A stretch of DNA of 64,000 nt, from NCBI GenBank assembly GCA_947501115.1, contig CANMVX010000018.1:1-64000 (forward strand), given 5' to 3'. Both the position numbers and the translations under genes were made by a program. The stretch is from Haliscomenobacteraceae bacterium. GTDB taxonomy: Bacteria; Bacteroidota; Bacteroidia; Chitinophagales; Saprospiraceae. A model generated the notes under the pieces. It was not told where the DNA came from. It saw only the letters and a program-made list of their open reading frames with translations, and did not search any database. This document shows positions 1-8,418 of the stretch, in pieces (position 1 is the stretch's first letter; each line of letters begins with the position of its first letter).

Positions 1-975
1 TACCAGCATATTCGTCGTGTCAGCGTCTCGCAGATACGGTACCAGCATATTTGTAGTGTCAGCATCTCTAAGATACGGTACCAGCATATTGGTCGTGTCA
101 GCATCGCGTAAATACGGAACCAGCATATTTGTGGTATCCGCATCGCGCAGATACGGTACTAGCATATTTGTGGTATCTGCATCTCGCAAATACGGTACTA
201 ACATATTCGTCGTGTCAGCGTCTCGCAGATATGGTACCAACATATTCGTCGTGTCCGCATGTCGCAGATATGGTACCAACATATTTGTAGTGTCTGCATC
301 TCGCAGATACGGTATTAGCATATTCGTAGTATCTGCATCTCGCAGATACGGTACTAACATATTCGTAGTGTCTGCATATCGCAGATACGGTACCAGCATA
401 TTCGTAGTGTCAGCATGTCGCAGATATGGTACCAACATATTAGTGGTGTCAGCTGCCCTGAGATATGGTATCAGCATATTCGTGGTGTCAACTGATCTTA
501 AGTATGGGACTAGCATATTTGTAGTGTCAGCTGCCCTGAGATATGGCAGAAGCATATTCGTGGTGTCAATTGATCTTAAGTATGGGGCAAGCATATTGGT
601 CGTATCCGCTGATCTTAGGTAAGGGACAAGCATATTGGTGGTGTCAGCCGACCTGAGGTAAGGGACAAGCATATTCGTAGTGTCAGCCGACCTGAGGTAA
701 GGGACAAGCATATTCGTAGTGTCAGCCGACCTGAGGTAAGGGACAAGCATATTCGTGGTGTCAGCCGACCTGAGGTAAGGGACAAGCATATTCGTAGTGT
801 CAGCCGACCTGAGATACGGTACTAGCATATTTGTTGTGTCCGCATCTCGCAGATACGGTACTAACATATTCGTGGTATCTGCATCTCGCAGATACGGTAC
901 CAACATATTCGTAGTGTCAGCATCGCGAAGATATGGAACTAACATATTTGTCGTGTCCGCTGACCTTAAATAGGG
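1..975 (-). repeat. Tandem array, 39-bp unit, 25 visible copies
   Basis: The unit is exactly 39 bp, and unit starts fall at 1, 40, 79 and so on to 937. It encodes 13 residues in phase with the minus-strand gene. Units between about 600 and 810 are almost identical to one another (the CTGAGGTAAGGGACAAGC version on the plus strand). Units outside that block alternate between several synonymous and near-synonymous versions. There are no unrelated spacers between units. The array continues beyond the left edge, so the copy number is a minimum. A degenerate unit at about 976-1015 marks the inner boundary. Confidence 0.95.
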
Positions 976-1593
976 CATTAGAATGGCTGCAGTGTCTGTA
1001 AAGTTAACCTTCCTATTCAGGCCGATTAAATAATTAGAAAGCATGGCAGCAGTATCCCTTGTATTCAATTTCCTGTTCCAGTAGATAGTATCTGTTGCTG
1101 TGATACCCTTGGCAATGCTATTATTGAATTTTGGATCTGTTTCAGGGAGTGTTCCGGTAAGTTTTTCAGCGGTATTTGCATAAATCGCAAACGGAACACT
1201 TAACAATTGTGACAAAACAACTAAGGTATAGTTCTTTCCTCCAGTCGGATCAGTTTCTGATTTAATGAAATAAGGACCATTTGACCAATCTATACCTGAA
1301 AATAATCCATTCAGAATCTTTCCATTACCAATGTTAAAATACGCCAATCCATTGATGTTAGTTATGACTTTGTGCTCCTCCTGGTAAAGTAATACATTTG
1401 CCTGCAAACCACTAAGAATACTTATACGCACTCCAACGATAGTATTTGACACCAATTCATTATTGCTGTTTCTGATAACAGCCTGATAACTTATTAGATT
1501 GGGGGCTTGAGAATAACAAGTTACCCCTGTTAAAAGCAAACAAATAAACAATAATTGTGATATTGTTTGCCTAATTTTAGATTGTGTTTTCAT
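1..1593 (-). CDS. Secreted 13-residue-repeat protein (C-terminus outside window)
   Basis: On the minus strand an uninterrupted frame runs from ATG at 1593 to the window edge, 531 codons without a stop. It starts with a signal peptide (MKTQSKIRQT, hydrophobic core, then CYSQAPN). Next comes a roughly 130-residue domain (ISYQAVIRNSNNELVSN to LLSVPFAIYANTAEKL) that is clearly paralogous to the start of the FISUMP protein at 2759-4189. A linker containing DTAAML/SNYL motifs leads into at least 25 near-perfect copies of a unit like VPYLRDADTTNML. Bacteroidota surface and tail-fibre-like proteins often carry such DTA/ML/PYLR repeats. The C-terminal domain is not visible, so function, anchoring and total length are unknown. 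An open plus-strand frame at 17-622 is a shadow of the repeat. Secretion is inferred from the signal peptide. Confidence 0.85.
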   Translation of the reverse strand, partial: MKTQSKIRQTISQLLFICLLLTGVTCYSQAPNLISYQAVIRNSNNELVSNTIVGVRISILSGLQANVLLYQEEHKVITNINGLAYFNIGNGKILNGLFSGIDWSNGPYFIKSETDPTGGKNYTLVVLSQLLSVPFAIYANTAEKLTGTLPETDPKFNNSIAKGITATDTIYWNRKLNTRDTAAMLSNYLIGLNRKVNFTDTAAILMPYLRSADTTNMLVPYLRDADTTNMLVPYLRDADTTNMLVPYLRDADTTNMLVPYLRSADTTNMLVPYLRSADTTNMLVPYLRSADTTNMLVPYLRSADTTNMLVPYLRSADTTNMLVPYLRSADTTNMLAPYLRSIDTTNMLLPYLRAADTTNMLVPYLRSVDTTNMLIPYLRAADTTNMLVPYLRHADTTNMLVPYLRYADTTNMLVPYLRDADTTNMLIPYLRDADTTNMLVPYLRHADTTNMLVPYLRDADTTNMLVPYLRDADTTNMLVPYLRDADTTNMLVPYLRDADTTNMLVPYLRDADTTNMLVPYLRDADTTNMLV

Positions 1594-1623
1594 ACTGGAA
1601 ATTTTTATCCCTAATCTTTTAAA

Positions 1624-2226
1624 TTAAGATGTCAACTTATTTTTAAGAAAATAATTTGACATCTGATTAATTGACAAGATGATCTGTGGTAGGGAAGTTA
1701 CCTTAAAGCAGAGTACAGCTAAAGCCTTTGTTTCAAAAGCAAATGAATCATTTATTTGATTGTCAAAATTTCCATGATTTTTGTTTGGAAATTCTTGTCT
1801 TGGCTTTAAGCAATCAAAAATATTTACAACAAATCCTGGCTTTAGAAAAAATTGCAACCTTTTTTCAGGATCATTAATATTAATAAAAATGAAACTATTA
1901 CTTTTACTGATGCCATAAGTTGAAAAAGCATAATCAAAAAAATGTGTTAAATAATTTAACCCATCATTTACATTTTTATTCCGTAAGGCTATAAAGTGAT
2001 AAGAAAATGAGAATGCCAAGATTATGTCGTAATAAAATCTATTTTCATCCTTGAATGCCTTGAAATTAAATCCAATCATCCTGTTTTTGAAAAAAAAATC
2101 AGAGGTTATTCTAAATGGATTTATCATAAAAGTCTTGAAATTATCTTGAGCTTTAAAGAGGAAATTTTGACTAAAATAATCAAAGAAAAATCTTCTGATT
2201 AAAATGAATAACCGTTCCTTAGTCAT
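1624..2226 (-). CDS. Hypothetical protein, AT-rich orphan
   Basis: A 200-residue frame starting MTKERLFILIRRFFF and ending FLKNKLTS. It is very rich in Phe, Asn, Ile and Lys, has no signal peptide and no motif I recognise. It lies 30 bp upstream of the repeat-protein gene on the same strand. The surrounding kilobase is noticeably more AT-rich than the housekeeping genes in the window, which fits recent acquisition or a decaying gene. It could be a real orphan or a chance frame in AT-rich DNA. I keep it because it is long for this composition and begins with ATG. Confidence 0.45.
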   Translation of the reverse strand: MTKERLFILIRRFFFDYFSQNFLFKAQDNFKTFMINPFRITSDFFFKNRMIGFNFKAFKDENRFYYDIILAFSFSYHFIALRNKNVNDGLNYLTHFFDYAFSTYGISKSNSFIFININDPEKRLQFFLKPGFVVNIFDCLKPRQEFPNKNHGNFDNQINDSFAFETKALAVLCFKVTSLPQIILSINQMSNYFLKNKLTS

Positions 2227-2758
2227 TTCTTTTTTTATGATTTTGAAATAATTTTACCTTGGCAGAGTGACTGAATACTCAACTTATAGTCTCTAAATTA
2301 ATGAAAATATGGAATACATGAATCTATTTCCTAAAAGAATGTATTTACCAAAATTCATTTTTTTTTCAACTCCAAATAAGATGATAATGTTAAGAATGGT
2401 GAATTCATATCATAGTAAATTCATTATAACAAAACTAAGATATTTTAAAAAGTTTCAAAACAAGATATACTACATTTATATGTAGTTTATTCCAAACAAT
2501 TACCATTGAACATTGCAGCAGTAACCTTAATTTTGACAAATAAAAAATGTAAGTAGATTTTTAATGAATGTGTATCTGCATTATTTTCTGCAGTGTCTAT
2601 TAAATAAAAATATAATTATATGTATAAATTACTGATTTTTAATCGAGTGCTCCCGACGGGAATCGAACCCATATCCAGTGTTTAGGAAAAACCTAATCAA
2701 TTATATAATTTTAAAACGAAAGAATGGAACAAGTCGCGAAGGGAAATAGGCTCTTTTG
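2227..2758. other. AT-rich intergenic stretch with tRNA remnant
   Basis: About 530 bp without a convincing gene. The only recognisable content is the tRNA-Arg 3' fragment at 2648-2698 and its AT-rich downstream flank, which also resembles the flank of the intact tRNA-Arg at 8419. Nothing else is seen apart from poly-A/T tracts. Confidence 0.7.
2648..2698 (-). pseudogene. tRNA-Arg(CCU) 3' fragment
   Basis: Matches the 3' 51 nt of the intact tRNA-Arg at 8419-8490 with four mismatches. The T-arm and the anticodon loop sequence TTCCTAA are kept. The 5' acceptor strand and D-arm are absent, and the acceptor 3' strand reads GGGAGC instead of GGGACC. Similarity continues for about 40-50 bp past the tRNA 3' end (CACTCG followed by TTAAAA and an AT-rich tract). 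It cannot fold into a functional tRNA. It is either an attachment-site duplication left by an integrated element or the remnant of a tandem tRNA duplication. Confidence 0.85.
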
Positions 2759-4189
2759 TTAATCCTTTATGCAACGAACGGAAGCACCAAACGACTTATT
2801 AAAGTAGTTCACAAATACATTGTTATTGTAATTCAAGTAGCGGTGCCATGCGTCATTCTTATCGAGCTCGGTAGCGCTCCAAAAAAATGCATTCAGATTG
2901 ATATTGTTGAAACTACCATCATTAACACGATAGCCACCCGGAAGGGTAGAAAAACCACTCTCGTTTGTTGGCGCCACATTTGAAAGATTCCAATACGTAG
3001 TACTAATAGACTTCATCTTGCCGCCTGCAACACTCTCACCACCAAGAAGGGTAGTCAAGGTTGTCCATTCAGCATCTGATGGCACGTGCCAGGCACTTGG
3101 ACATAATCCTTTTGAATAGGAAATCACATACCAATTATATAAGTACCCCAATGATGCAATATTGGCAGGATTATGTCCAAAAACAGTTCTTGCCCCCGTT
3201 GTTCTGTTACTCCATGTCTGAACTGAACTATTACCTGATGTCCCTCCCGACTCATCTAAAGGAATAATCGATCCATCTCTATATTTGCTAACCCTAAGAT
3301 TCTCTTTTGTCCAACATTGTGTTCCAATTTGAACGGTATTATAACTATTTCCGTCAATATCCTTAACTGTGGGTGTTCCAGTGCAAGGTATTCCCATTAC
3401 ATTGGTTATATCAGACGTGGTAAAAGATATTTCATTCCCATACCCCGTTCCAACACTGTTGGTAGCATAAGCACGAGCATAATAGGTAGATTTTGAAACT
3501 AATCCATTTAATGTCGACGAAAATATACCTAATCCGTTACCATTATTAGTAATTGTGCTTAAAGAAACCGTCGGATTGGGTTTGGTTGACCATACAATAC
3601 CTCTGGCGGTGACAGGTGAACCACCATCTGACAACACATTTCCACCACTTACAGCAGAATTTGAAGTTACATTTGAAATATTAGTTGTAACTACTGTTGG
3701 CAGCGTTGAAACCCATATAGGATTCCCATCTTTTGCCACCGTTAAAACCTGACCTGGTAAACCTGGCGTTGGGGTGTTAAGATTATTTGATGTATTCGAA
3801 TGCATTGCATAAGGAACACTTATCAGTTGGGTTGTACCCACTATATTATAATTACCTCCACCCGTTGGATCCGTTTCAGTCTTTAAGAAATAACTTCCCG
3901 CACCCCAATTGATATCACCTATTTTTCCTGTTGCGTTTGTTCCACCTCCAATCGTTAGACTAACCAATCCATTGACATTTGTTTGAATACGATGGGTTTC
4001 TGAAAATACACTGGTTCCTGTCACTGAACCTTGTAGGATACTTATTTTAATACTGACCATTTTTTCAGCAACTAAATTTCCACTACCATCCCAAATTACA
4101 ACCTGATAACTCATCATGTTGGGGGCTTGGGATATCAAATTACTTATAAATACAATGGTTATTAAACTTACAAGAGCAATCTTTTTCAC
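2759..4189 (-). CDS. FISUMP domain-containing secreted protein
   Basis: The protein has 476 residues. A signal peptide (about 1-20, ending FISNLISQAPN) is followed by the Bacteroidota N-terminal domain also found in the repeat protein at 1-1593 (MMSYQVVIWDGSGNLV to LISVPYAMHSN, about 20-135). A fibronectin-like segment (about 165-255, VTSNSAVSGGNV to GNEISFTT) comes next. A C-terminal Fibrobacter succinogenes major paralogous domain covers about 265-476, with hallmarks DIDGNSYNTVQIGTQCW, ENL, ATGGR-like turns, PSDAEW, GFSTLPGGYR, FFWSATE and the terminal VRCIKD. FISUMP domains occur in extracellular proteins, and their biochemical role is not established. It sits 4 bp downstream of the T9SS-domain gene at 4194-4694, so the two probably form an operon. 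Confidence 0.9.
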   Translation of the reverse strand: MKKIALVSLITIVFISNLISQAPNMMSYQVVIWDGSGNLVAEKMVSIKISILQGSVTGTSVFSETHRIQTNVNGLVSLTIGGGTNATGKIGDINWGAGSYFLKTETDPTGGGNYNIVGTTQLISVPYAMHSNTSNNLNTPTPGLPGQVLTVAKDGNPIWVSTLPTVVTTNISNVTSNSAVSGGNVLSDGGSPVTARGIVWSTKPNPTVSLSTITNNGNGLGIFSSTLNGLVSKSTYYARAYATNSVGTGYGNEISFTTSDITNVMGIPCTGTPTVKDIDGNSYNTVQIGTQCWTKENLRVSKYRDGSIIPLDESGGTSGNSSVQTWSNRTTGARTVFGHNPANIASLGYLYNWYVISYSKGLCPSAWHVPSDAEWTTLTTLLGGESVAGGKMKSISTTYWNLSNVAPTNESGFSTLPGGYRVNDGSFNNINLNAFFWSATELDKNDAWHRYLNYNNNVFVNYFNKSFGASVRCIKD

Positions 4190-4193
4190 CTGA

Positions 4194-4694
4194 TTATATC
4201 TTAACTATTTTGAAAATTCTGTTTTCTTTTTTTGATTTCAAGGAAATGAAATAATTTCCTGACGGTAAATCCACCAGTGATATCTCTGATTTTTCTGTTA
4301 TAATATCCCCATTTCTGATTTCCTTTCCCAAATAATCCATGATAGTATATCTAACTAGAACATCTTCCATTGAAGATAATATTAAGGTGAAAGTTTCTTG
4401 CGTCGGATTTGGATATAGAAGTACCTCTTTAAGGTAAACCAATTCTTCGATGGGTGTCGTCTTTTTGGTATAAACCTGTTGAACGCCTTCATTCAAATAA
4501 GGCCCAGTTCCTTTTTTCAAAACATAAGCTACCTGACCCACGGTAAAACTAGTGGAACCTCCAGTAGATTTAATGTGACCTCCTGTTGTGGATATTGAAT
4601 TTTGACCAAAACTCGGTACAAATGATAAAATAAAGAAAACAAAAGTGAATATATAGGCTACATTTCTAGCAAATAGATTTTGTGTTTGTTCCAT
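4194..4694 (-). CDS. Small secreted protein with T9SS type A sorting domain
   Basis: The protein has 166 residues. An N-terminal hydrophobic segment (about 12-30, ending PSFGQNS) acts as a Sec signal. A glycine/threonine-rich segment (TTGGHIKSTGGSTSFTVGQ, then NEGVQQVYT) follows. This is a common Bacteroidota arrangement in short secreted proteins. Residues about 85-166 form a type IX secretion sorting domain: LYPNPTQ, then DYLGKEI, LPSGNYF and the basic end RIFKIVKI. Such a domain directs export across the outer membrane by the T9SS. With the FISUMP gene 4 bp downstream, the pair probably encodes a co-expressed surface module. The family assignment is strong, but the molecular role is unknown. 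Confidence 0.88.
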   Translation of the reverse strand: MEQTQNLFARNVAYIFTFVFFILSFVPSFGQNSISTTGGHIKSTGGSTSFTVGQVAYVLKKGTGPYLNEGVQQVYTKKTTPIEELVYLKEVLLYPNPTQETFTLILSSMEDVLVRYTIMDYLGKEIRNGDIITEKSEISLVDLPSGNYFISLKSKKENRIFKIVKI

Positions 4695-4728
4695 AAGTTC
4701 AGATTAAAAGGCAGGTTTTTGAAATTTG

Positions 4729-4774
4729 AAATTTATCTGTATCATGGGAGGGCGAATGCAATTCGCCCCTACGA
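4729..4774. repeat. Palindromic interspersed repeat, copy 1
   Basis: Core palindrome GGGCGAATGCAATTCGCCC at 4750-4768 (8-bp arms, 3-nt loop). The preceding AATTTATCTGTATCATG segment and the following CTAC are nearly identical to the copy at 7109-7151. The length and structure are those of a REP/MITE-like interspersed repeat lying between genes. Confidence 0.8.
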
Positions 4775-4955
4775 ACGTGATATTACGATGTACAAACCCT
4801 CTGTAATCCTATAAATCCTGATTCAAAATTATTTACAGGAAACATCCGCAAAAAACATCCAGTGTTGTCAGGCAAGAATTCTATTGTGGAATGATTTTTG
4901 TCAAAAATAATTCTCATCATGTTTTGTCAAAAGCCTGGATTTATCCATAAATACC

Positions 4956-6491
4956 CTATAATTCTGCCCTTTCCCACGATGATATACCCTTCTTTGATGC
5001 CGAAAAGACAACCCCCACGCCTGTGATTGGTTTGTTGCGAAGTCGCAAACTATCGGCATACTTCCTATCCCTAATACACTGAATGGCTTCTTCAGCTGTT
5101 CCCTCTATTTTAAACTCAAAGAGAAATATGCGGTCATTGGTGATAATCACCGTATCCATTCGCCCAGCTGGAGTGTGCATTTCAGTGCGTGGATCTGAAC
5201 CCACCATGGTAAAGATCAAATGGATAATGGCATGAAAGAATTTTTCCTGATTTTTTACATAGTTTTGGTCTGGAACGGATTGAATCAGGTCGTTGATAAT
5301 CTTTATGACGTTTTCGAGATTGTTTTGGGTTAAGGCTCTTAAAATATTTGGACCATAAGGCACTGTTACCGGAGTATCGGTGTATTCACTCAATAAAAAT
5401 TGTCCAAAAGCCTCTCTTACCTCTTTATTTGGATAATCAAGTATGAATGTATTGTCAATTGTTATCTGTTTAATGGTCAGATAGCCAGTCTGCAAAAGCA
5501 AGGAAGACAAATCTAATTCCTCAAATTTTTCAAGTCGAAAAGATTCTAAAATGAGGTTACTCACTTCTATTTCCTCCAATTTATAAGTGAATCGCTTTCG
5601 CATGAGTTTTATTAAAAAGGTAGGCGTTCCCGTTTCAAACCAATAATTTGCATACCTGCCATGCTTAAAGAACTTTAGGACTGAAAAGGGATTATAAACA
5701 AAATTCTCAGCGTCCCAACTATACCCGTTGTACCACAATTTCATTTTTTCCAGGGTCTCGGGAGGCATGACACTAAGGTAAGGCGCAAAATAATGCGTTA
5801 ACTCCGTTTGAGTGTAACCGCATAAAGTAGCGCAGCCAGGGGCAAGGGTCAAATCATCCAAATGATTTAATTCTGAAAAAATAGATACCTTTGAAAACTT
5901 GGAAACGCCAGTAATCAAAAGAAAACGGATATTATTTGAGGCATTTTTCAAAATACTGAAAAATTGTTTTAAAATATCCCGTTGTTTATTTGCCATAGTC
6001 AAATCGTAGGGATCAATATAATCAACAATCGGACGATCATATTCATCAATGAGAATAATGACTTGCTTACCCGTTTTCTCCACAACAGCTTCGATCAATT
6101 CATTAAATATGGTGCTGGGTAATTTTTTATACAGTTTTATTTTGAATTTTTTTCCTATGTCCTTGATTGCTTCTACCAATGCTTCCGCCAGGCCGCCTTC
6201 ATGTCCAATGGCATCAAAAGACATACGGATGACAGGATAGGTATCGGTCCAATCCCATTTATCCTCAATCCATAACCCTTTAAATAAGGGCTTATTGCCC
6301 GAAAAAAGTTCATTAATAGTATCCAGCGTTAAGGATTTGCCAAAACGACGTGGCCGGGATAAAAAATAACCTTTGTCTATCGGTTTGCATATTTGGTAAA
6401 TATATTCCGTTTTATCAACGTAAATAGCATTACCTTTTATAACAGATTTGAAATACTGCTGTCCAACCGGCAAATTAGGTAATTGATCCAT
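4956..6491 (-). CDS. AAA-ATPase-like / PD-(D/E)XK nuclease protein
   Basis: The protein has 511 residues. The N-terminal AAA-ATPase-like domain (PF09820 type, about 1-290) has the family hallmark YVDKTEYIYQ, then FLSRPRRFGKSLTLDT (the P-loop variant of this family) and a Walker B-like IILIDEYDRP. The C-terminal PD-(D/E)XK domain (PF08011 type, about 400-511) shows RMDTVIITNDRIFLFEFK, which supplies D...E-x-K. The length is normal and the gene looks intact. The family is abundant, multi-copy and mobile in Bacteroidota. Its function is unproven, with defence or DNA-processing roles suspected. No partner gene is adjacent. Its position inside the tRNA-bounded segment fits an accessory gene. Confidence 0.92.
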   Translation of the reverse strand: MDQLPNLPVGQQYFKSVIKGNAIYVDKTEYIYQICKPIDKGYFLSRPRRFGKSLTLDTINELFSGNKPLFKGLWIEDKWDWTDTYPVIRMSFDAIGHEGGLAEALVEAIKDIGKKFKIKLYKKLPSTIFNELIEAVVEKTGKQVIILIDEYDRPIVDYIDPYDLTMANKQRDILKQFFSILKNASNNIRFLLITGVSKFSKVSIFSELNHLDDLTLAPGCATLCGYTQTELTHYFAPYLSVMPPETLEKMKLWYNGYSWDAENFVYNPFSVLKFFKHGRYANYWFETGTPTFLIKLMRKRFTYKLEEIEVSNLILESFRLEKFEELDLSSLLLQTGYLTIKQITIDNTFILDYPNKEVREAFGQFLLSEYTDTPVTVPYGPNILRALTQNNLENVIKIINDLIQSVPDQNYVKNQEKFFHAIIHLIFTMVGSDPRTEMHTPAGRMDTVIITNDRIFLFEFKIEGTAEEAIQCIRDRKYADSLRLRNKPITGVGVVFSASKKGISSWERAEL

Positions 6492-6970
6492 TTTCTTTTA
6501 ATTTATGGCAATTTACACCTTTTTCAGGTCAATTATGTTAATATGGGCAGTTGTAGAACATGCTGAATAAACCAAAGAAATTCTTCAAATAATTAATTTT
6601 CATTTAAGCTGGAATCCGGGGGACTCAAATATCTATGATAAATCATAACCTTTTTTGTAAACAGGTAGTTCTTCTGCTAATGCTATGATGATTTATTTTT
6701 TGGGTTTTAAAACTAAAAATGAACCAAATATTCCCAAAAATCAAAGACCACCTCCCCCAATCTCTCTGTCTGTAAATTACGGGCGCAGCAGCCTTTGGTT
6801 TGAATCAGGATTTCCAGGATTAATGATAACGTATCCAATTTAAGTGGGGAGGTTTTTATAACAAGATGACTTCTTTCACTCTTCTCTTGACAGGGTTGCA
6901 TTTTGGTAATTGCTTGACACTTTTTGAATTAGGATTTTCAGGATTAATAATTATTGTATGATGGTTCACG

Positions 6971-6995
6971 TAGCGGCGAATTGAATTCGCCCAGT
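6971..6995. repeat. Palindromic interspersed repeat, copy 2 (core only)
   Basis: Core GGCGAATTGAATTCGCC at 6975-6991 (7-bp arms, 3-nt loop), preceded by CGTAG. Only the core is shared with the other two copies. The flanks differ. Confidence 0.7.
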
Positions 6996-7108
6996 TTTAA
7001 ACAGTACCTATTTTTTTCATTTACCCATTTCCTATGATCATCCTTTTAATTGATTTGTAAAAACAACTTTTGTATTTGCGGGGAAAAATATTTTTCCGCA
7101 AATAGGGA

Positions 7109-7151
7109 AATTTATCTGTAGCATGAGAGGGCGAATTCAATTCGCCCCTAC
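7109..7151. repeat. Palindromic interspersed repeat, copy 3
   Basis: Core GGGCGAATTCAATTCGCCC at 7129-7147. The 20 bp to its left (AATTTATCTGTAGCATGAGA) match the copy at 4729 with two differences. The two copies are direct repeats in the same orientation flanking the nuclease gene. Confidence 0.8.
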
Positions 7152-7227
7152 CCCATTAAAGCCAGCGAAGAACTTTTACAGCATAAATTATGTATTTAGA
7201 TATGCGGTTACAATACGCGATTGCCTG

Positions 7228-7734
7228 TTAGAAGATATTTTTAAATTTTTCTATACTCTTCCTTAATCCACATTTTTCTAAAGTAGTTAAAACTTCATCT
7301 ATTGTCTTTTTTGGATTTTTTAGCCTCTTAACCATTTTATTAAAAGCTTTTCTTGCTAATTTAGGATTTATGTCAATTAAATTTGAAATTAGCTCATCAG
7401 GATTTTGTATTTCCAAGCCAAATTTTGCTAATTCTTTAGTCGAAAAATCCTTAATGTTAAATGTAACTATTAAATCGGCGTTACATTTTATAGCACAAGC
7501 CACCACATGCCTATCATCTTTATCTCTAAGGTTAATTCCAGATATAAAGACTTCAAAAAATTTAACATTGGCAACGGGAAATGCTAAATTCATAGCTCTT
7601 ACAGTTTGAATTAATTGTTCTTTTTTTAAATCTGAACGATTTGCTAAAAGATTACGAACCCATTCATTTTGAATAATATCAGACCATTTTACTATAAATA
7701 ATCCTTCTGCTGCAAGAGATTCACTAGTACCCAA
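7228..7734 (-). pseudogene. PIN-domain toxin, N-terminally truncated
   Basis: 168 codons are readable from a TTG at 7734. The sequence AEGLFIVKWSDIIQNEWVRN through RDKDDRHVVAC and DLIVTFNIKDF is typical of PIN-domain RNase toxins of the excisionase-antitoxin/PIN type. Family members normally begin with about 20 residues that form the first beta strand, carry the first catalytic Asp (LLDxxVLYP-like) and lead into xxLAxxGLF. Here those residues are missing. The frame upstream of the TTG hits TAA within two codons, and the upstream antitoxin stop lies inside the first codons. Three later acidic positions (Glu in NEW, Asp in DDRH, Asp in KDF) remain. I infer loss of nuclease activity by a small deletion. 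The alternative is a divergent active form translated from TTG. Confidence 0.75.
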
Positions 7735-8179
7735 GATTTAATTCCTGGGCTTGATTGGATAAGAAATCAAGTTGATCTTCTCTTTGTTTAACGATTTGAT
7801 CTTGGTAGTCCATAATATCCATTAGTAGAACTCTTCTATGACTACCCACTTTTTTGAAAGGAATTTGTTTAGATTCAAGCAATTTTATTAAATGAGGTCT
7901 TGATACATTTATCAAATCAGCAGCTTGCTGTGTACTTAGTTCTGAATCAGATGGGACAATTGAAATTGTTTTTCCTTCCGCCATATTTTGAATAATGGCA
8001 GTAAGGAATGTCAGCGCTTTTTTTGGAATGGTAAGAAATTCACCTGATTCTTGAATTTTTATTTTAACTCCATTTTTCTGAGAAGATTTTATACTTTTTG
8101 AGACAGCTTGGAAATCTGGTAATGAGCTAATTGCAATCTTTTGGTCTTCTTTGGTAGTTCTTTTGATTAAAGCTTCCAT
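7724..8179 (-). CDS. Excisionase-type HTH antitoxin
   Basis: The protein has 151 residues. The C-terminal half holds a MerR/excisionase-like helix-turn-helix (STQQAADLINVSRPHLIKLL, then IPFKKVGSHRRVLLMDIMDY, about 82-125). The tail QAQELNLGY is the ending usually seen in antitoxins placed directly before PIN toxins. It is expected to bind its own promoter and to neutralise the downstream PIN protein. It overlaps the remaining toxin frame by 11 nt. The gene looks intact even though its partner has lost its start, so it may now act only as a repressor or be on its way to decay. Confidence 0.85.
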   Translation of the reverse strand: MEALIKRTTKEDQKIAISSLPDFQAVSKSIKSSQKNGVKIKIQESGEFLTIPKKALTFLTAIIQNMAEGKTISIVPSDSELSTQQAADLINVSRPHLIKLLESKQIPFKKVGSHRRVLLMDIMDYQDQIVKQREDQLDFLSNQAQELNLGY

Positions 8180-8418
8180 AATCGTTACTTTTATCCAAAT
8201 TTAATCGAAATAATCGAAACAAACAAAATATTTTTTTTTAAAAAAAAGCAAGAATTAGATTCTTTTCTCACTCCTTTTTAAAACGGGTGTATATTCTTAT
8301 ATTGAGACGATTCCAATAACTAACCTGAAAAAAGTGCTGCAGGGTTTGCTGCAGGGTTCGGAAAATAATATTAAATAATAAGTGAATTGTATATATAAAT
8401 CAGTGAATTTTAACCGAG

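Larger units (their letters stand above)
6492..7227. other. Gene-poor intergenic region with small repeats
   Basis: About 735 bp. I find no convincing gene. A 62-codon minus frame at 6713-6901 has no start context or motif and is treated as chance. The region holds two palindromic repeats (6971-6995 and 7109-7151), and otherwise only AT-rich sequence that may carry the promoter of the nuclease gene at its left end. Confidence 0.6.

Noticed and set aside
17-622. Plus-strand 201-codon frame of YGTSIFVVSAS-like repeats
   Set aside because: It is the antisense shadow of the 39-bp array; the minus frame has a signal peptide, a conserved domain and no stop to the window edge.
1-975. CRISPR array
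   Set aside because: The units are contiguous with no unique spacers, and the period is in frame with a coding sequence.
2648-2698. Second functional tRNA-Arg
   Set aside because: The 5' acceptor strand and the D-arm are absent and the 3' acceptor has a changed base.
2756-2983. Small plus-strand gene
   Set aside because: Lies fully inside the FISUMP gene on the other strand and shows no motif.
6713-6901. 62-residue minus-strand gene
   Set aside because: No start context, motif or neighbour link; in gene-poor DNA a frame of this size arises by chance.
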